Part shown: one piece after another, positions 1 through 6,508 of the stretch
Numbering within the stretch: the stretch's first letter is position 1
Layout: each line of letters begins with the position of its first letter
Source: Erysipelothrix sp. UBA3377
GTDB taxonomy: Bacteria > Bacillota_I > Bacilli_A > Erysipelotrichales > Erysipelotrichaceae
DNA: 14,202 bases
Reading direction: 5' to 3'
Assembly (NCBI GenBank): GCA_002359085.1
Contig: DEQB01000044.1
Span: 9,680 to 23,881 of the forward strand
Made by a program: the position numbers and the translations under genes
Notes under the pieces: generated by a model
What the model saw: the letters and a program-made list of their open reading frames with translations, nothing else
What the model was told of the DNA's origin: nothing
Database searches by the model: none

Positions 1-594
1 AGCAACCGCAAGATCCAAAGCGACCCCTGCGGCCGTTCCCCCAGATGAACCATAGGCAGAATAAAGGGTGTCATAGGCATTCTTTACGGTCCCAAATCCA
101 CTTCTAGAGAAACTTGCATTGAATGCGAACTCATCCATGTTTGTTTTCGCAATAAAAATTACACCCTTATCTCTTAAAGTTTTAATAACATCCGCATCTT
201 CATTGGGGTAGTTATCAAAAAGACCCGTAGCCCCTGCCGTAGTAGGCATTCCTTTCACATCAATGTTGTCTTTCACCAAAATGGGTATCCCAAACACTTC
301 GCTGGTACGCCCTGTTTCTTGGTACTGAACATCCAATGCTGCTGCTTCTTCGATCGCGTTTGGATTGACTGATATCACCACATCGTAAAGTTGTGCATAA
401 GCTGCAATACGGTCCAAGTAGATTTGAGTAATCTCTTGATAGCTAATCATCCCCAAATCTACTTGTTCTTGAATCTCCTTAATGGACATTCCTGTAATAT
501 CTATAATTGCTTCCGTCACTTTCGCTTCAATGGGAATCATCATAAATACTAAAACCATCCATATGGTTGATATTTTAATCCACGCTTTTTTCAT
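1..594 (-). CDS. Secreted amidase-signature family hydrolase, partial (C-terminal part beyond window edge)
   Basis: The 198 N-terminal residues are visible and the frame is open to the left edge. Residues 1-24 look like a signal peptide: MKKAWIK, then a hydrophobic run ending near PIEA, so the enzyme is probably exported or lipid-free secreted. The rest matches the amidase signature family (GatA/FAAH type): the IPILVKDNIDV block holds the expected catalytic Lys (about K108), TNMDEFAF follows, and YGSSGGTAAG (about 181-190) is the glycine/serine block with the cis-Ser. The nucleophilic Ser normally lies about 25 residues further on, outside the window. Members hydrolyse amide bonds of small molecules or peptides; the substrate here cannot be read. 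The ATG is preceded by AGAGGT and lies 12 nt after the PPC-domain gene, so it is probably the third gene of the mupG cluster. The export signal argues against it being GatA of Gln-tRNA amidotransferase. Confidence 0.85.
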   Translation of the reverse strand, partial: MKKAWIKISTIWMVLVFMMIPIEAKVTEAIIDITGMSIKEIQEQVDLGMISYQEITQIYLDRIAAYAQLYDVVISVNPNAIEEAAALDVQYQETGRTSEVFGIPILVKDNIDVKGMPTTAGATGLFDNYPNEDADVIKTLRDKGVIFIAKTNMDEFAFNASFSRSGFGTVKNAYDTLYSAYGSSGGTAAGVALDLAVA

Positions 595-606
595 TTTTAC
601 CTCTTT

Positions 607-1026
607 TTAAGAATCCGGAGCCTTCGCGTCTCTAACTTGTGTAATTTTAAGTGTTTTATAACTTGAACCCAAGTCCTTTGAACGGCTCAATTCATAACCT
701 TCAAGTTCCACAATCACAATTTCAGCAGTTGATTGAACGACACTACCATACACAAGGTGTCCCCCGCGCACATTAAAGTCATCATCACTGACCGATGCAT
801 GAATGTGGTTTCCGCCTTTTGAAACTGTACCCTCCATGGAAACAATTTCAAAGGGACCTTTTAAAATTAATTTAGAACGGGTATACCCTTTTCTAAAAGT
901 AACCTGTGAAAGACTGCCAACACACGTACCAATATAGCCTGCTTCAATTTCATGTTTATTACAATAAACTTCAATGGCCTTTAAGATATCTTCCCCTGGA
1001 ATGAGTCGTATCACATGTTTTGTCAT
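607..1026 (-). CDS. PPC/DUF296 domain protein, stand-alone
   Basis: A 139-residue protein that is essentially one PPC domain (DUF296, also called PCC). The visible hallmark is GGNHIHASVSDDDFNVRGGHL (about 71-91, quoted in part), where H74, H76 and H90 correspond to the conserved histidines proposed to bind metal in bacterial and archaeal members, followed by the beta-strand segment STAEIVIVEL. The plant homologues carry AT-hooks; none is seen here, and the biochemical role of the bacterial stand-alone form is unsettled. I place the start at the ATG that overlaps the mupG stop as ATGA, because the longer open frame (8 more residues) has no better ribosome binding site and an atypical N-terminus. 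The overlap implies translational coupling to mupG, so a role in the same pathway is a reasonable inference. It is followed 12 nt later by the amidase gene. Confidence 0.85.
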   Translation of the reverse strand: MTKHVIRLIPGEDILKAIEVYCNKHEIEAGYIGTCVGSLSQVTFRKGYTRSKLILKGPFEIVSMEGTVSKGGNHIHASVSDDDFNVRGGHLVYGSVVQSTAEIVIVELEGYELSRSKDLGSSYKTLKITQVRDAKAPDS

Positions 1027-2108
1027 ACTACAAAACCAAAGACTTTCCAAGAATCGAGATAACGCATGTTGAAACGATCTGAAGCAATGATCTTTCCGAC
1101 CACGTTTTTATTACCATCGTTTTTCATTTCCTTGGTAATAATGTGCAATTCACCTTTATAACGACCATATTGTTCATTTAAGATAACAACATCTCCTGGT
1201 ACCAAATCATCTGTGTCGTGCGGCTTTATTTCAGCATCCGCATAATCAATACGTGGCATGGTTGAACGTACCATATACTCACTCATATCACCTCTGACAT
1301 AGTGAGGATAATCGAAAATAATTTCCTTCTCAACATCACTCACAGAGTCTTTCAATTCAATTTTAAATTGAATGTGATTAAAGTTAACACGCTCAATGGA
1401 AGCCAGTTCAGATTCACTGGGATAAACATTGGAAATAATAATATCATCCACATCAGGATGTGCCACCAATTGACGGATTTGGGCATCGATTGCAAGACCA
1501 CGGTGGTCCTCCAAAGTTACCAGTCCCTCTTTTAAAGGCCAAGGACCCAGGGCATCTTTATCATTTGATCCCACAAATGCAGCAACGCGCATATTGTGTT
1601 TTTTCATTTCTCTTGAAGTTTTATCAAAAAAAGTTTGACTTAACCCCGTATATTTTTGGGGATAGAAATTATGACACGTCATTAACTTATCTCGATTGGG
1701 GCTAAACGCCAAGATACTACCGACAATATTATCATTGGTAGAAGCATTCAACTCGATACTCAAACCATATTCATTGGTGGTCAGTCTTGCATTTTCAGCA
1801 GCACTGAATCCCTCATCCAAACGAATACCCGTGGCACCCATATCATGAAATAACTTCAAGTCACCACTCTCAACACCAAACTTACCAAAAATGGAAGGCG
1901 CAATATCAACAATGACTTCTAAACCCTTGTCACGCGCATGACCAATCACGTCTTTATAGTGATTGAATATTTCATCCACATCACCATCTGCACTTAAAAG
2001 ACACGTAAACACTCTAACAGCACCCAATTTGACCATACGGTCGATATAATTTTTATCCTTCTCAGCAGAATTATGCTCAGGATATATTGAAAACCCTAAT
2101 TTACTCAT
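1023..2108 (-). CDS. mupG: MupG-like 6-phospho-N-acetylmuramidase (DUF871 family)
   Basis: A 361-residue cytoplasmic protein matching DUF871, the family of Staphylococcus aureus MupG, which cleaves MurNAc-6-phosphate-GlcNAc taken up by a phosphotransferase system during peptidoglycan turnover. The N-terminal TIM-barrel part (about 1-240) shows GFSIYPEH (5-12), GIRLDEGFS (94-102), and GPWPLKEGLVTLEDHR (188-203). The C-terminal cyclophilin-like part (about 245-361) shows VRSTMPR (280-286), GDVVILNEQYGRYKGEL (305-321) and a final KVFGFVV. Length is normal for the family. The start is the ATG at 2108, with GAGGTG six bases upstream; the in-frame GTG three codons earlier lies inside that ribosome binding site. 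No murQ, murP or murR lies in the window. The gene overlaps the PPC gene by ATGA and is preceded by an extended -10 promoter and a 12-bp palindrome. Family membership is firm; the exact substrate is inferred. Confidence 0.85.
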   Translation of the reverse strand: MSKLGFSIYPEHNSAEKDKNYIDRMVKLGAVRVFTCLLSADGDVDEIFNHYKDVIGHARDKGLEVIVDIAPSIFGKFGVESGDLKLFHDMGATGIRLDEGFSAAENARLTTNEYGLSIELNASTNDNIVGSILAFSPNRDKLMTCHNFYPQKYTGLSQTFFDKTSREMKKHNMRVAAFVGSNDKDALGPWPLKEGLVTLEDHRGLAIDAQIRQLVAHPDVDDIIISNVYPSESELASIERVNFNHIQFKIELKDSVSDVEKEIIFDYPHYVRGDMSEYMVRSTMPRIDYADAEIKPHDTDDLVPGDVVILNEQYGRYKGELHIITKEMKNDGNKNVVGKIIASDRFNMRYLDSWKVFGFVV

Positions 2109-2128
2109 ATCTTTCACCTCGTAACTTC

Positions 2129-2134
2129 ATTATA
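2129..2134 (-). promoter_or_regulatory. Extended -10 promoter of the mupG cluster
   Basis: On the minus strand TATAAT is preceded by TGT, a perfect extended -10 element, 20 nt before the mupG ATG. No good -35 hexamer is seen 17 bp upstream (TATACC-like), which is tolerated when TGn is present. The region where a -35 would lie is occupied by the 12-bp palindrome at 2151-2162. Confidence 0.5.
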
Positions 2135-2150
2135 ACAGTTTTCTAACCTT

Positions 2151-2162
2151 TGGTATATACCA
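2151..2162. promoter_or_regulatory. Candidate GntR/HutC-family operator (dre-like palindrome) upstream of mupG
   Basis: TGGTATATACCA is a perfect 12-bp palindrome. It fits TGGTnTAnACCA, the pattern of sites bound by NagR/DasR-type repressors that control amino-sugar use. It lies just upstream of the extended -10 element, overlapping the -35 region, so a bound repressor would block RNA polymerase. Function is inferred from position and pattern; no GntR gene is in the window. Confidence 0.5.
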
Positions 2163-2166
2163 GTTA

Positions 2167-2643
2167 TTATAAGTATTTACCAATCGCATTCAACAATAAT
2201 TTCTCATCATTCACAACTTCTCCATTGAGTTTAATTAAACCAACAGTATATAAGTTTGCGTAAGGGAACTGCGATTCAGCCACTTCACTCAAAGCCTCAA
2301 TCTTTTTAATGTTATCATACCCCCGTTGGCGAGAATCCGTATAAAGTCCCAAACATGGAATGCCTTTTGCATAAGCGACACCAATTTCTGAAGCAACACC
2401 CGCATCAATCACAGAACCATCAAGTACAGCAATCAATAAATCTGATTCTAATACTTTTTCCGTATCATATTTGGCAATCAACTTTGAATCCGCATAAGAT
2501 TGTTTATCATTGATTTCACCTGCCTCTTGGGGCAAAAAAACACGCACATTCGGATAAGCTTCTCTAATTTCTTGAACCAGTGTCGCATTATACTTCAATT
2601 CCATGTTTGAAAACAAAGGACTGGCAAAATATATTTTTTTCAT
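2167..2643 (-). CDS. Nucleoside 2-deoxyribosyltransferase
   Basis: A 158-residue protein matching the nucleoside 2-deoxyribosyltransferase family, which exchanges the base on 2'-deoxynucleosides through a covalent deoxyribosyl-enzyme intermediate and serves purine/pyrimidine salvage in the cytoplasm. Visible signatures are KIYFASPLFSNMELKYN (3-19, with the active-site Tyr region), LIAVLDGSVIDAGVASEIGVAYA (about 70-92, quoted in part below 20 as LDGSVIDAGVASEIG), with D75 and D80 near the substrate site and E86 as the expected nucleophile, and a TDSR motif at 102-105. Length is typical. The ATG has GGGAGG nearby (GGGAGGAATTC then ATG). It has its own likely promoter just after the phosphate-transporter terminator; 58 nt separate it from mupG, with no terminator between, so read-through into mupG is possible. 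Whether the enzyme is type I or type II cannot be told. Confidence 0.88.
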   Translation of the reverse strand: MKKIYFASPLFSNMELKYNATLVQEIREAYPNVRVFLPQEAGEINDKQSYADSKLIAKYDTEKVLESDLLIAVLDGSVIDAGVASEIGVAYAKGIPCLGLYTDSRQRGYDNIKKIEALSEVAESQFPYANLYTVGLIKLNGEVVNDEKLLLNAIGKYL

Positions 2644-2665
2644 GAATTCCTCCCTAACTGCATTT

Positions 2666-2674
2666 ATTTTAACA
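2666..2674 (-). promoter_or_regulatory. Possible promoter of the deoxyribosyltransferase gene
   Basis: On the minus strand TGT followed by TAAAAT forms an extended -10-like element 22 nt before the ATG. It begins directly after the terminator of the upstream gene. No convincing -35 is visible, so this is a weak call. Confidence 0.35.
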
Positions 2675-2684
2675 TAAATCCTAT

Positions 2685-2715
2685 AAAAAAGTGTATCACC
2701 GTTAAGTAATACACT
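2685..2715 (-). terminator. Rho-independent terminator of the Na/Pi cotransporter gene
   Basis: In minus-strand sense, AGTGTAT pairs with ATACACT around a loop containing a further possible 2-bp pairing (about 12 nt in all), followed at once by six T. It lies 11 nt after the stop codon of the Na/Pi cotransporter gene and separates it from the deoxyribosyltransferase gene. Confidence 0.75.
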
Positions 2716-2725
2716 GATTTAAATA

Positions 2726-4393
2726 TTAAAGTTCGTTTTCGTGGAACTTAATTGCGGAATGCACATTACGTGCAACGTTGACACCATGGTCTCCAATACG
2801 TTCCAAAGTACTTAAAATATCCACATACACAGTCGATGCAACCTTAGTTGTTTCGATCCCTTCTGCCATACGTTTGAAATGCTTTTCACGATACTTCGCT
2901 TCAATCAAGTCAAGATATTCTTCATCTTGGATTAAAGCATCATATTTTGTTAAGTCATCATTTTTATATATTTTTAATGAACGATTCAACATACTAGAAA
3001 TTAACTGATACATGGTATCAAGATCATTTGATCCTTCATCAGAGAAGTATTCACGTTCTTCAAATACTAATTTATAGAATCCAACAATGTTTGTAGACAA
3101 GTCACTGATTCTTTCATAGTTTTTAACAATTTCTAAAGTCTTGGTATAGGTTTCTGCAATTGTTTCATTTTGCATTCCAGATTTCGCAATCTTAAGCAAG
3201 TATGACGTAATTTCAGTATCCAATTTATTGACCATACCTTCAAGTTGATTGACCACTTCATAGTCTTCCTCATCACGTGAGTGTAGGTAACGTTGCGACG
3301 TTTCTATGGATTCAATCACAAGGTCCGCCATCTGAAGTGTACTTTTCTTCGCAAGTTGAAGTGCAGCTTCAGGGAATACTTCGATCAAGTTCTCATCCAG
3401 AGGTTCAATCTTACCACGTGTTTTAACACGATCCTCACCCGGAATTAAAACCTTCAATAATCGAATGGTTGCAGGAATAAATGGAATAACCAAAATCATT
3501 GACGCAAGGTTAAATACCAAGTGGTTTAAACCAATTGACATTTCCGGTGTCCCATTTAAATAGGCATTCATGGCTGTGATTAAATTTGAATACGGCACGA
3601 TTATAATCATACCGATCAATGCACCAATCACGTTATAAAGTGCATGGAACCATCCAGCACGTCTTGTAGCAACAGAGCCCCCAACAGAAACAATAACCGC
3701 CGTTAAAGTTGTACCCACGTTGGATCCAAATACAAACGCTGAGGCAACAATCATGTCCATTTCTCCTGTAGAGAATAATTTTTGAACAATACCGATTACA
3801 GCCGTTGATGAGTTAATAACAGCTGTCGCAATCGTTGATCCACCCAGTGCAAGCCAAGGATGGTCTTTCAATGCGTACATACTCTCTTGGAAAACATCAA
3901 ATTGCTCTATAACCAGCAGTTTCTGACTCATCAAATCCAGTCCCACAAACAGAAGACCAAATCCAAAGAGGACATGTCCCCAGTTTTTGAGTTGTTTACG
4001 TTTTGCTAAAAGAATAATAACTACCCCCACAAACAGGATGTAGTGTCCCAATTCCTCGATGTTTAAACCAATGATTAAGGACGTCATGGTTGTACCCAAG
4101 TTCGCACCGACCGATATCCCAATCGCTTGTTCCAAAGACATCAAGCCCGCTCTAACCAAGCTAATTGAAATAACAGTGGCAGCAGTACTTGAGTTCATAA
4201 TTGCTGTAATAATTGTACCGACCAACATCGCCATAAAAAGGTTACTTGTATATTTCTCAATATATTCATTAATTCTAGGCCCCGCTGCTTCAGTCAATCC
4301 ATCTCCTAAAATGTTAATTCCGATGATGAACATCGCAAATCCACTTAAGATGACATTGATTTCAAGTTGAGGCGCTACACCCAATAAAGTCAT
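2726..4393 (-). CDS. Na+/phosphate cotransporter (NptA/YjbB type) with C-terminal PhoU-like domain
   Basis: A 555-residue membrane protein of the Na/Pi cotransporter family (SLC34-like). Two inverted repeats are visible in the membrane part (about 1-330): the first has TAIMNSSTAATV (63-74) and GANLGTT (96-102), the second TAVINSSTAVIG (190-201) and GSNVGTT (223-229). The family usually has QSSS at these places; both repeats here read NSST. The soluble C-terminal part (about 345-550) is helical and acidic/basic, with the PhoU-like ending STLERIGDHGVNVARNV (quoted near 525-545). It imports phosphate with Na+ across the cell membrane. The start is the ATG 3' of GGAGGAAAGT; the in-frame TTG four codons earlier is inside the ribosome binding site. 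It has its own promoter, an inverted repeat at +1, and a terminator, so it is a single-gene unit just after the V-ATPase operon. Confidence 0.88.
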   Translation of the reverse strand: MTLLGVAPQLEINVILSGFAMFIIGINILGDGLTEAAGPRINEYIEKYTSNLFMAMLVGTIITAIMNSSTAATVISISLVRAGLMSLEQAIGISVGANLGTTMTSLIIGLNIEELGHYILFVGVVIILLAKRKQLKNWGHVLFGFGLLFVGLDLMSQKLLVIEQFDVFQESMYALKDHPWLALGGSTIATAVINSSTAVIGIVQKLFSTGEMDMIVASAFVFGSNVGTTLTAVIVSVGGSVATRRAGWFHALYNVIGALIGMIIIVPYSNLITAMNAYLNGTPEMSIGLNHLVFNLASMILVIPFIPATIRLLKVLIPGEDRVKTRGKIEPLDENLIEVFPEAALQLAKKSTLQMADLVIESIETSQRYLHSRDEEDYEVVNQLEGMVNKLDTEITSYLLKIAKSGMQNETIAETYTKTLEIVKNYERISDLSTNIVGFYKLVFEEREYFSDEGSNDLDTMYQLISSMLNRSLKIYKNDDLTKYDALIQDEEYLDLIEAKYREKHFKRMAEGIETTKVASTVYVDILSTLERIGDHGVNVARNVHSAIKFHENEL

Positions 4394-4428
4394 ACTTTCC
4401 TCCAATTATACTTTTATATAAAATAACT

Positions 4429-4445
4429 TAGACCCAAAAGGTCTA
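4429..4445. repeat. Inverted repeat over the predicted transcription start of the Na/Pi cotransporter gene
   Basis: TAGACC and GGTCTA form 6-bp perfect arms around a 5-bp spacer. The predicted start point, about 7 nt after the -10 element, falls inside the repeat. It could be a repressor operator or a small hairpin at the very 5' end of the mRNA. No matching regulator is known from the window. Confidence 0.4.
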
Positions 4446-4449
4446 TTTA

Positions 4450-4478
4450 ATTATACAACGTACACTTTCAAAAGACAA
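4450..4478 (-). promoter_or_regulatory. Promoter of the Na/Pi cotransporter gene
   Basis: On the minus strand a -35 of TTGTCT (4473-4478) and a perfect -10 TATAAT (4450-4455) are separated by 17 bp. The promoter lies just after the V-ATPase terminator and about 57 nt before the ATG, so the transporter is expressed apart from the ATPase operon. Confidence 0.6.
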
Positions 4479-4492
4479 ACCCAAAAAATAAT

Positions 4493-4520
4493 AAAAAAAG
4501 GCAGAAATTTCTACCTTTTA
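4493..4520 (-). terminator. Rho-independent terminator of the V-ATPase operon, overlapping the ntpD stop
   Basis: In minus-strand sense, AAAAGGTAGAAA pairs with TTTCTGCCTTTT (one G-T wobble; the central bases form the tight loop), followed by a run of T. The stem begins inside the TAA stop codon of ntpD. It ends the operon and precedes the Na/Pi cotransporter promoter. Confidence 0.85.
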
Positions 4521-5138
4521 AGCCTTATTTGTAACTTTCATAACACGAGACTGTTGACTTCGTGCTTGATCATCGATCCGCAGACGAATGTAATCAATCG
4601 TCACCTCAAATTGAGGGATGGTACGATGCTCCAAAGCATTCACACGTCTACGCGTTGCACGTATTTCATTACCCAAAATAAAACAAGTCTTTTCAAGTTC
4701 AGCCAACTCAACCAAGCGCTGTCTGACACTGGGATGTGATGTTTTCATTTTATCAATACGATAATGTGATCTAAACAAGGAAGCAGAAGATGACACCTTG
4801 GTTTCCGAAACAATTTCATATTTCGGAACACTCATCCCAAAGACGTTGTGGTTTTTAGATTCCACAACCATGGGGACATCACTTTCTTGAAGGTTGTCAC
4901 GAATCACGGATTCATCCATCTCTAGACTCGCATACTGATAATCCAAATTCATCAAGTCAAAATCTGTTTCAATTTGACGACGCATATTTTGCGCGTGATC
5001 ATAATACTCCATGAATTGACGGATTAATGAATCTTGTTTTTCCTTCAATAACTTATGGCCTTGTCTCGCAACTTCCAATCGCTTCTTAAGGTCATTCATA
5101 ACCATACGCGTCGGATTCACATTCAAACGGCGTGTCAT
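4518..5138 (-). CDS. ntpD: V-type ATPase subunit D (central stalk)
   Basis: A 206-residue subunit D, the long coiled-coil rotor shaft that turns inside the A3B3 head and links it to the c-ring. The family start signature is clear: NVNPTRMVMNDLKKRLEVA (about 7-25) followed by RQGHKLLKEKQDSL. A second long helix near 140-200 has RRRVNALEHRTIPQFEVTI. The two ends form the antiparallel coiled coil. Length is normal. The ATG overlaps the ntpB stop as ATGA, indicating translational coupling that would tie D production to B. It is the last gene of the operon, and the terminator stem begins in its stop codon. Confidence 0.95.
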   Translation of the reverse strand: MTRRLNVNPTRMVMNDLKKRLEVARQGHKLLKEKQDSLIRQFMEYYDHAQNMRRQIETDFDLMNLDYQYASLEMDESVIRDNLQESDVPMVVESKNHNVFGMSVPKYEIVSETKVSSSASLFRSHYRIDKMKTSHPSVRQRLVELAELEKTCFILGNEIRATRRRVNALEHRTIPQFEVTIDYIRLRIDDQARSQQSRVMKVTNKA

Positions 5139-6508
5139 GATTGATCATCCCTATAATAACGTTCAATATGTTCGTCACGAATACGCTTCAATTCTGCTTT
5201 GGGTAAAATTGATAATAAATCCCAACCCAAGTTCAATGAAGTTTCAATATCACGATTGGTATAGAAACCTTGTTTGATAAACTCTTGTTCAAAAGATTGC
5301 GCAAATTTAACGTAAAGCTTGTCCAATTTCGAAAGTGAACTTTCACCCAAAATACTGGCCATTTCAACGGTACGCTTCCCTTGAGCATAGGACGCAAACA
5401 ACTGGTTCATCAAATCCGAATGATCTTCACGTGTCTTGTTACTACCGATACCTTTGTCTTTCAAACGACTCAAGCTGGGTAACACATCCACAGGTGGGAC
5501 CACTTCCATACGATTTAGATCACGACTTAAGATAATTTGTCCCTCTGTAATATATCCTGTTAAGTCAGGAATGGGGTGTGTTTTATCATCTTCAGGCATG
5601 GATAAAATAGGCAACATGGTCAATGACCCTGGTTTACCTTTCAATCGACCCGCTCTTTCATAAAGACTCGCTAGGTCGGTATACATATATCCTGGATACC
5701 CACGACGTCCTGGGATTTCTTTACGGGATGCGGAAATCTCACGAAGAGATTCAGCATAGTAAGTCATATCACTCATGATTAAAATAACGTGCATGTCTTT
5801 TTCAAACGCCAAATATTCGGCAGCTGTAATTGCCATCTTAGGCGCAATGATTCGCTCAATTGCGGGGTCATCTGCCAAGTTCATAACCATGACGGTACGA
5901 TCAATGGCACCCGTTCTTTGGAACTCATCTTCAAAGAAGCGTGCTTCCTCGTATGAAATTCCCATGGCACAGAAAACAACCGCAAACTCAATCTCATCAT
6001 CTAAGACGGTTGATTGACGTGCAATTTGTGCCGCAAGTTCGTTATGGGGTAATCCTGATCCAGAAAAGATAGGTAGTTTTTGACCCACAACCAATGTATT
6101 CAAGACATCAATGGTTGAGATACCCGTTTGAACAAATTGGTCCGGATAATCACGCAATATTGGGTTCATAACTGCCCCGTTGATATCGCGTTCTTCAAAA
6201 GAAATCAATGTTGGACCATCGTCCATTAAGTTTCCTTTCCCATCAAACATACGGCCAACCATATGTTCCGAAACATGTAAGGTCATCGGTTTACCCATGA
6301 AATGTACTCTGGTTTCATCGGGTCTGATACCCATACTGGATTCAAAGAGTTGAATGACTGCTGCGTCACCATCAATTTCCAATACTTGACCAATTCTTCT
6401 TTCGCCTTCAACATAGATTTCAACCATCTCATCATAAGCGACACCTTGGACATCATCAACGATGAGTAAAGGTCCAACGACTTCTCGTATATTTTTATAA
6501 CTACGCAT
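5135..6508 (-). CDS. ntpB: V-type ATPase subunit B (non-catalytic nucleotide-binding head subunit)
   Basis: A 457-residue regulatory head subunit that alternates with A in the A3B3 hexamer. In place of a Walker A motif it has SGSGLPHN (149-156), the hallmark of B subunits. PGRRGYPGYMYTDLASLYER (about 266-285) is a family signature. PPVDVLPSLSRLKDKG (338-353) contains R348, equivalent by alignment to the arginine finger that reaches the ATP on the neighbouring A subunit. Length is typical. The ATG overlaps the TAA of ntpA by one base (TAATG), with GGGAGGTG upstream inside ntpA. Its stop is TGA, overlapping the ntpD start. Confidence 0.97.
   Translation of the reverse strand: MRSYKNIREVVGPLLIVDDVQGVAYDEMVEIYVEGERRIGQVLEIDGDAAVIQLFESSMGIRPDETRVHFMGKPMTLHVSEHMVGRMFDGKGNLMDDGPTLISFEERDINGAVMNPILRDYPDQFVQTGISTIDVLNTLVVGQKLPIFSGSGLPHNELAAQIARQSTVLDDEIEFAVVFCAMGISYEEARFFEDEFQRTGAIDRTVMVMNLADDPAIERIIAPKMAITAAEYLAFEKDMHVILIMSDMTYYAESLREISASRKEIPGRRGYPGYMYTDLASLYERAGRLKGKPGSLTMLPILSMPEDDKTHPIPDLTGYITEGQIILSRDLNRMEVVPPVDVLPSLSRLKDKGIGSNKTREDHSDLMNQLFASYAQGKRTVEMASILGESSLSKLDKLYVKFAQSFEQEFIKQGFYTNRDIETSLNLGWDLLSILPKAELKRIRDEHIERYYRDDQS

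Noticed and set aside
4394..4405. Longer start (TTG) for the Na/Pi cotransporter, and similar GTG/TTG extensions for mupG and ntpC
   Set aside because: For the transporter and mupG the extra codons contain the ribosome binding site itself; for ntpC the ATG has a suitable purine-rich site upstream. Downstream ATGs are the better starts.
6283..6477. Minus-strand 64-codon frame inside ntpB
   Set aside because: It is an out-of-frame reading of ntpB with no motif or ribosome binding site of its own.
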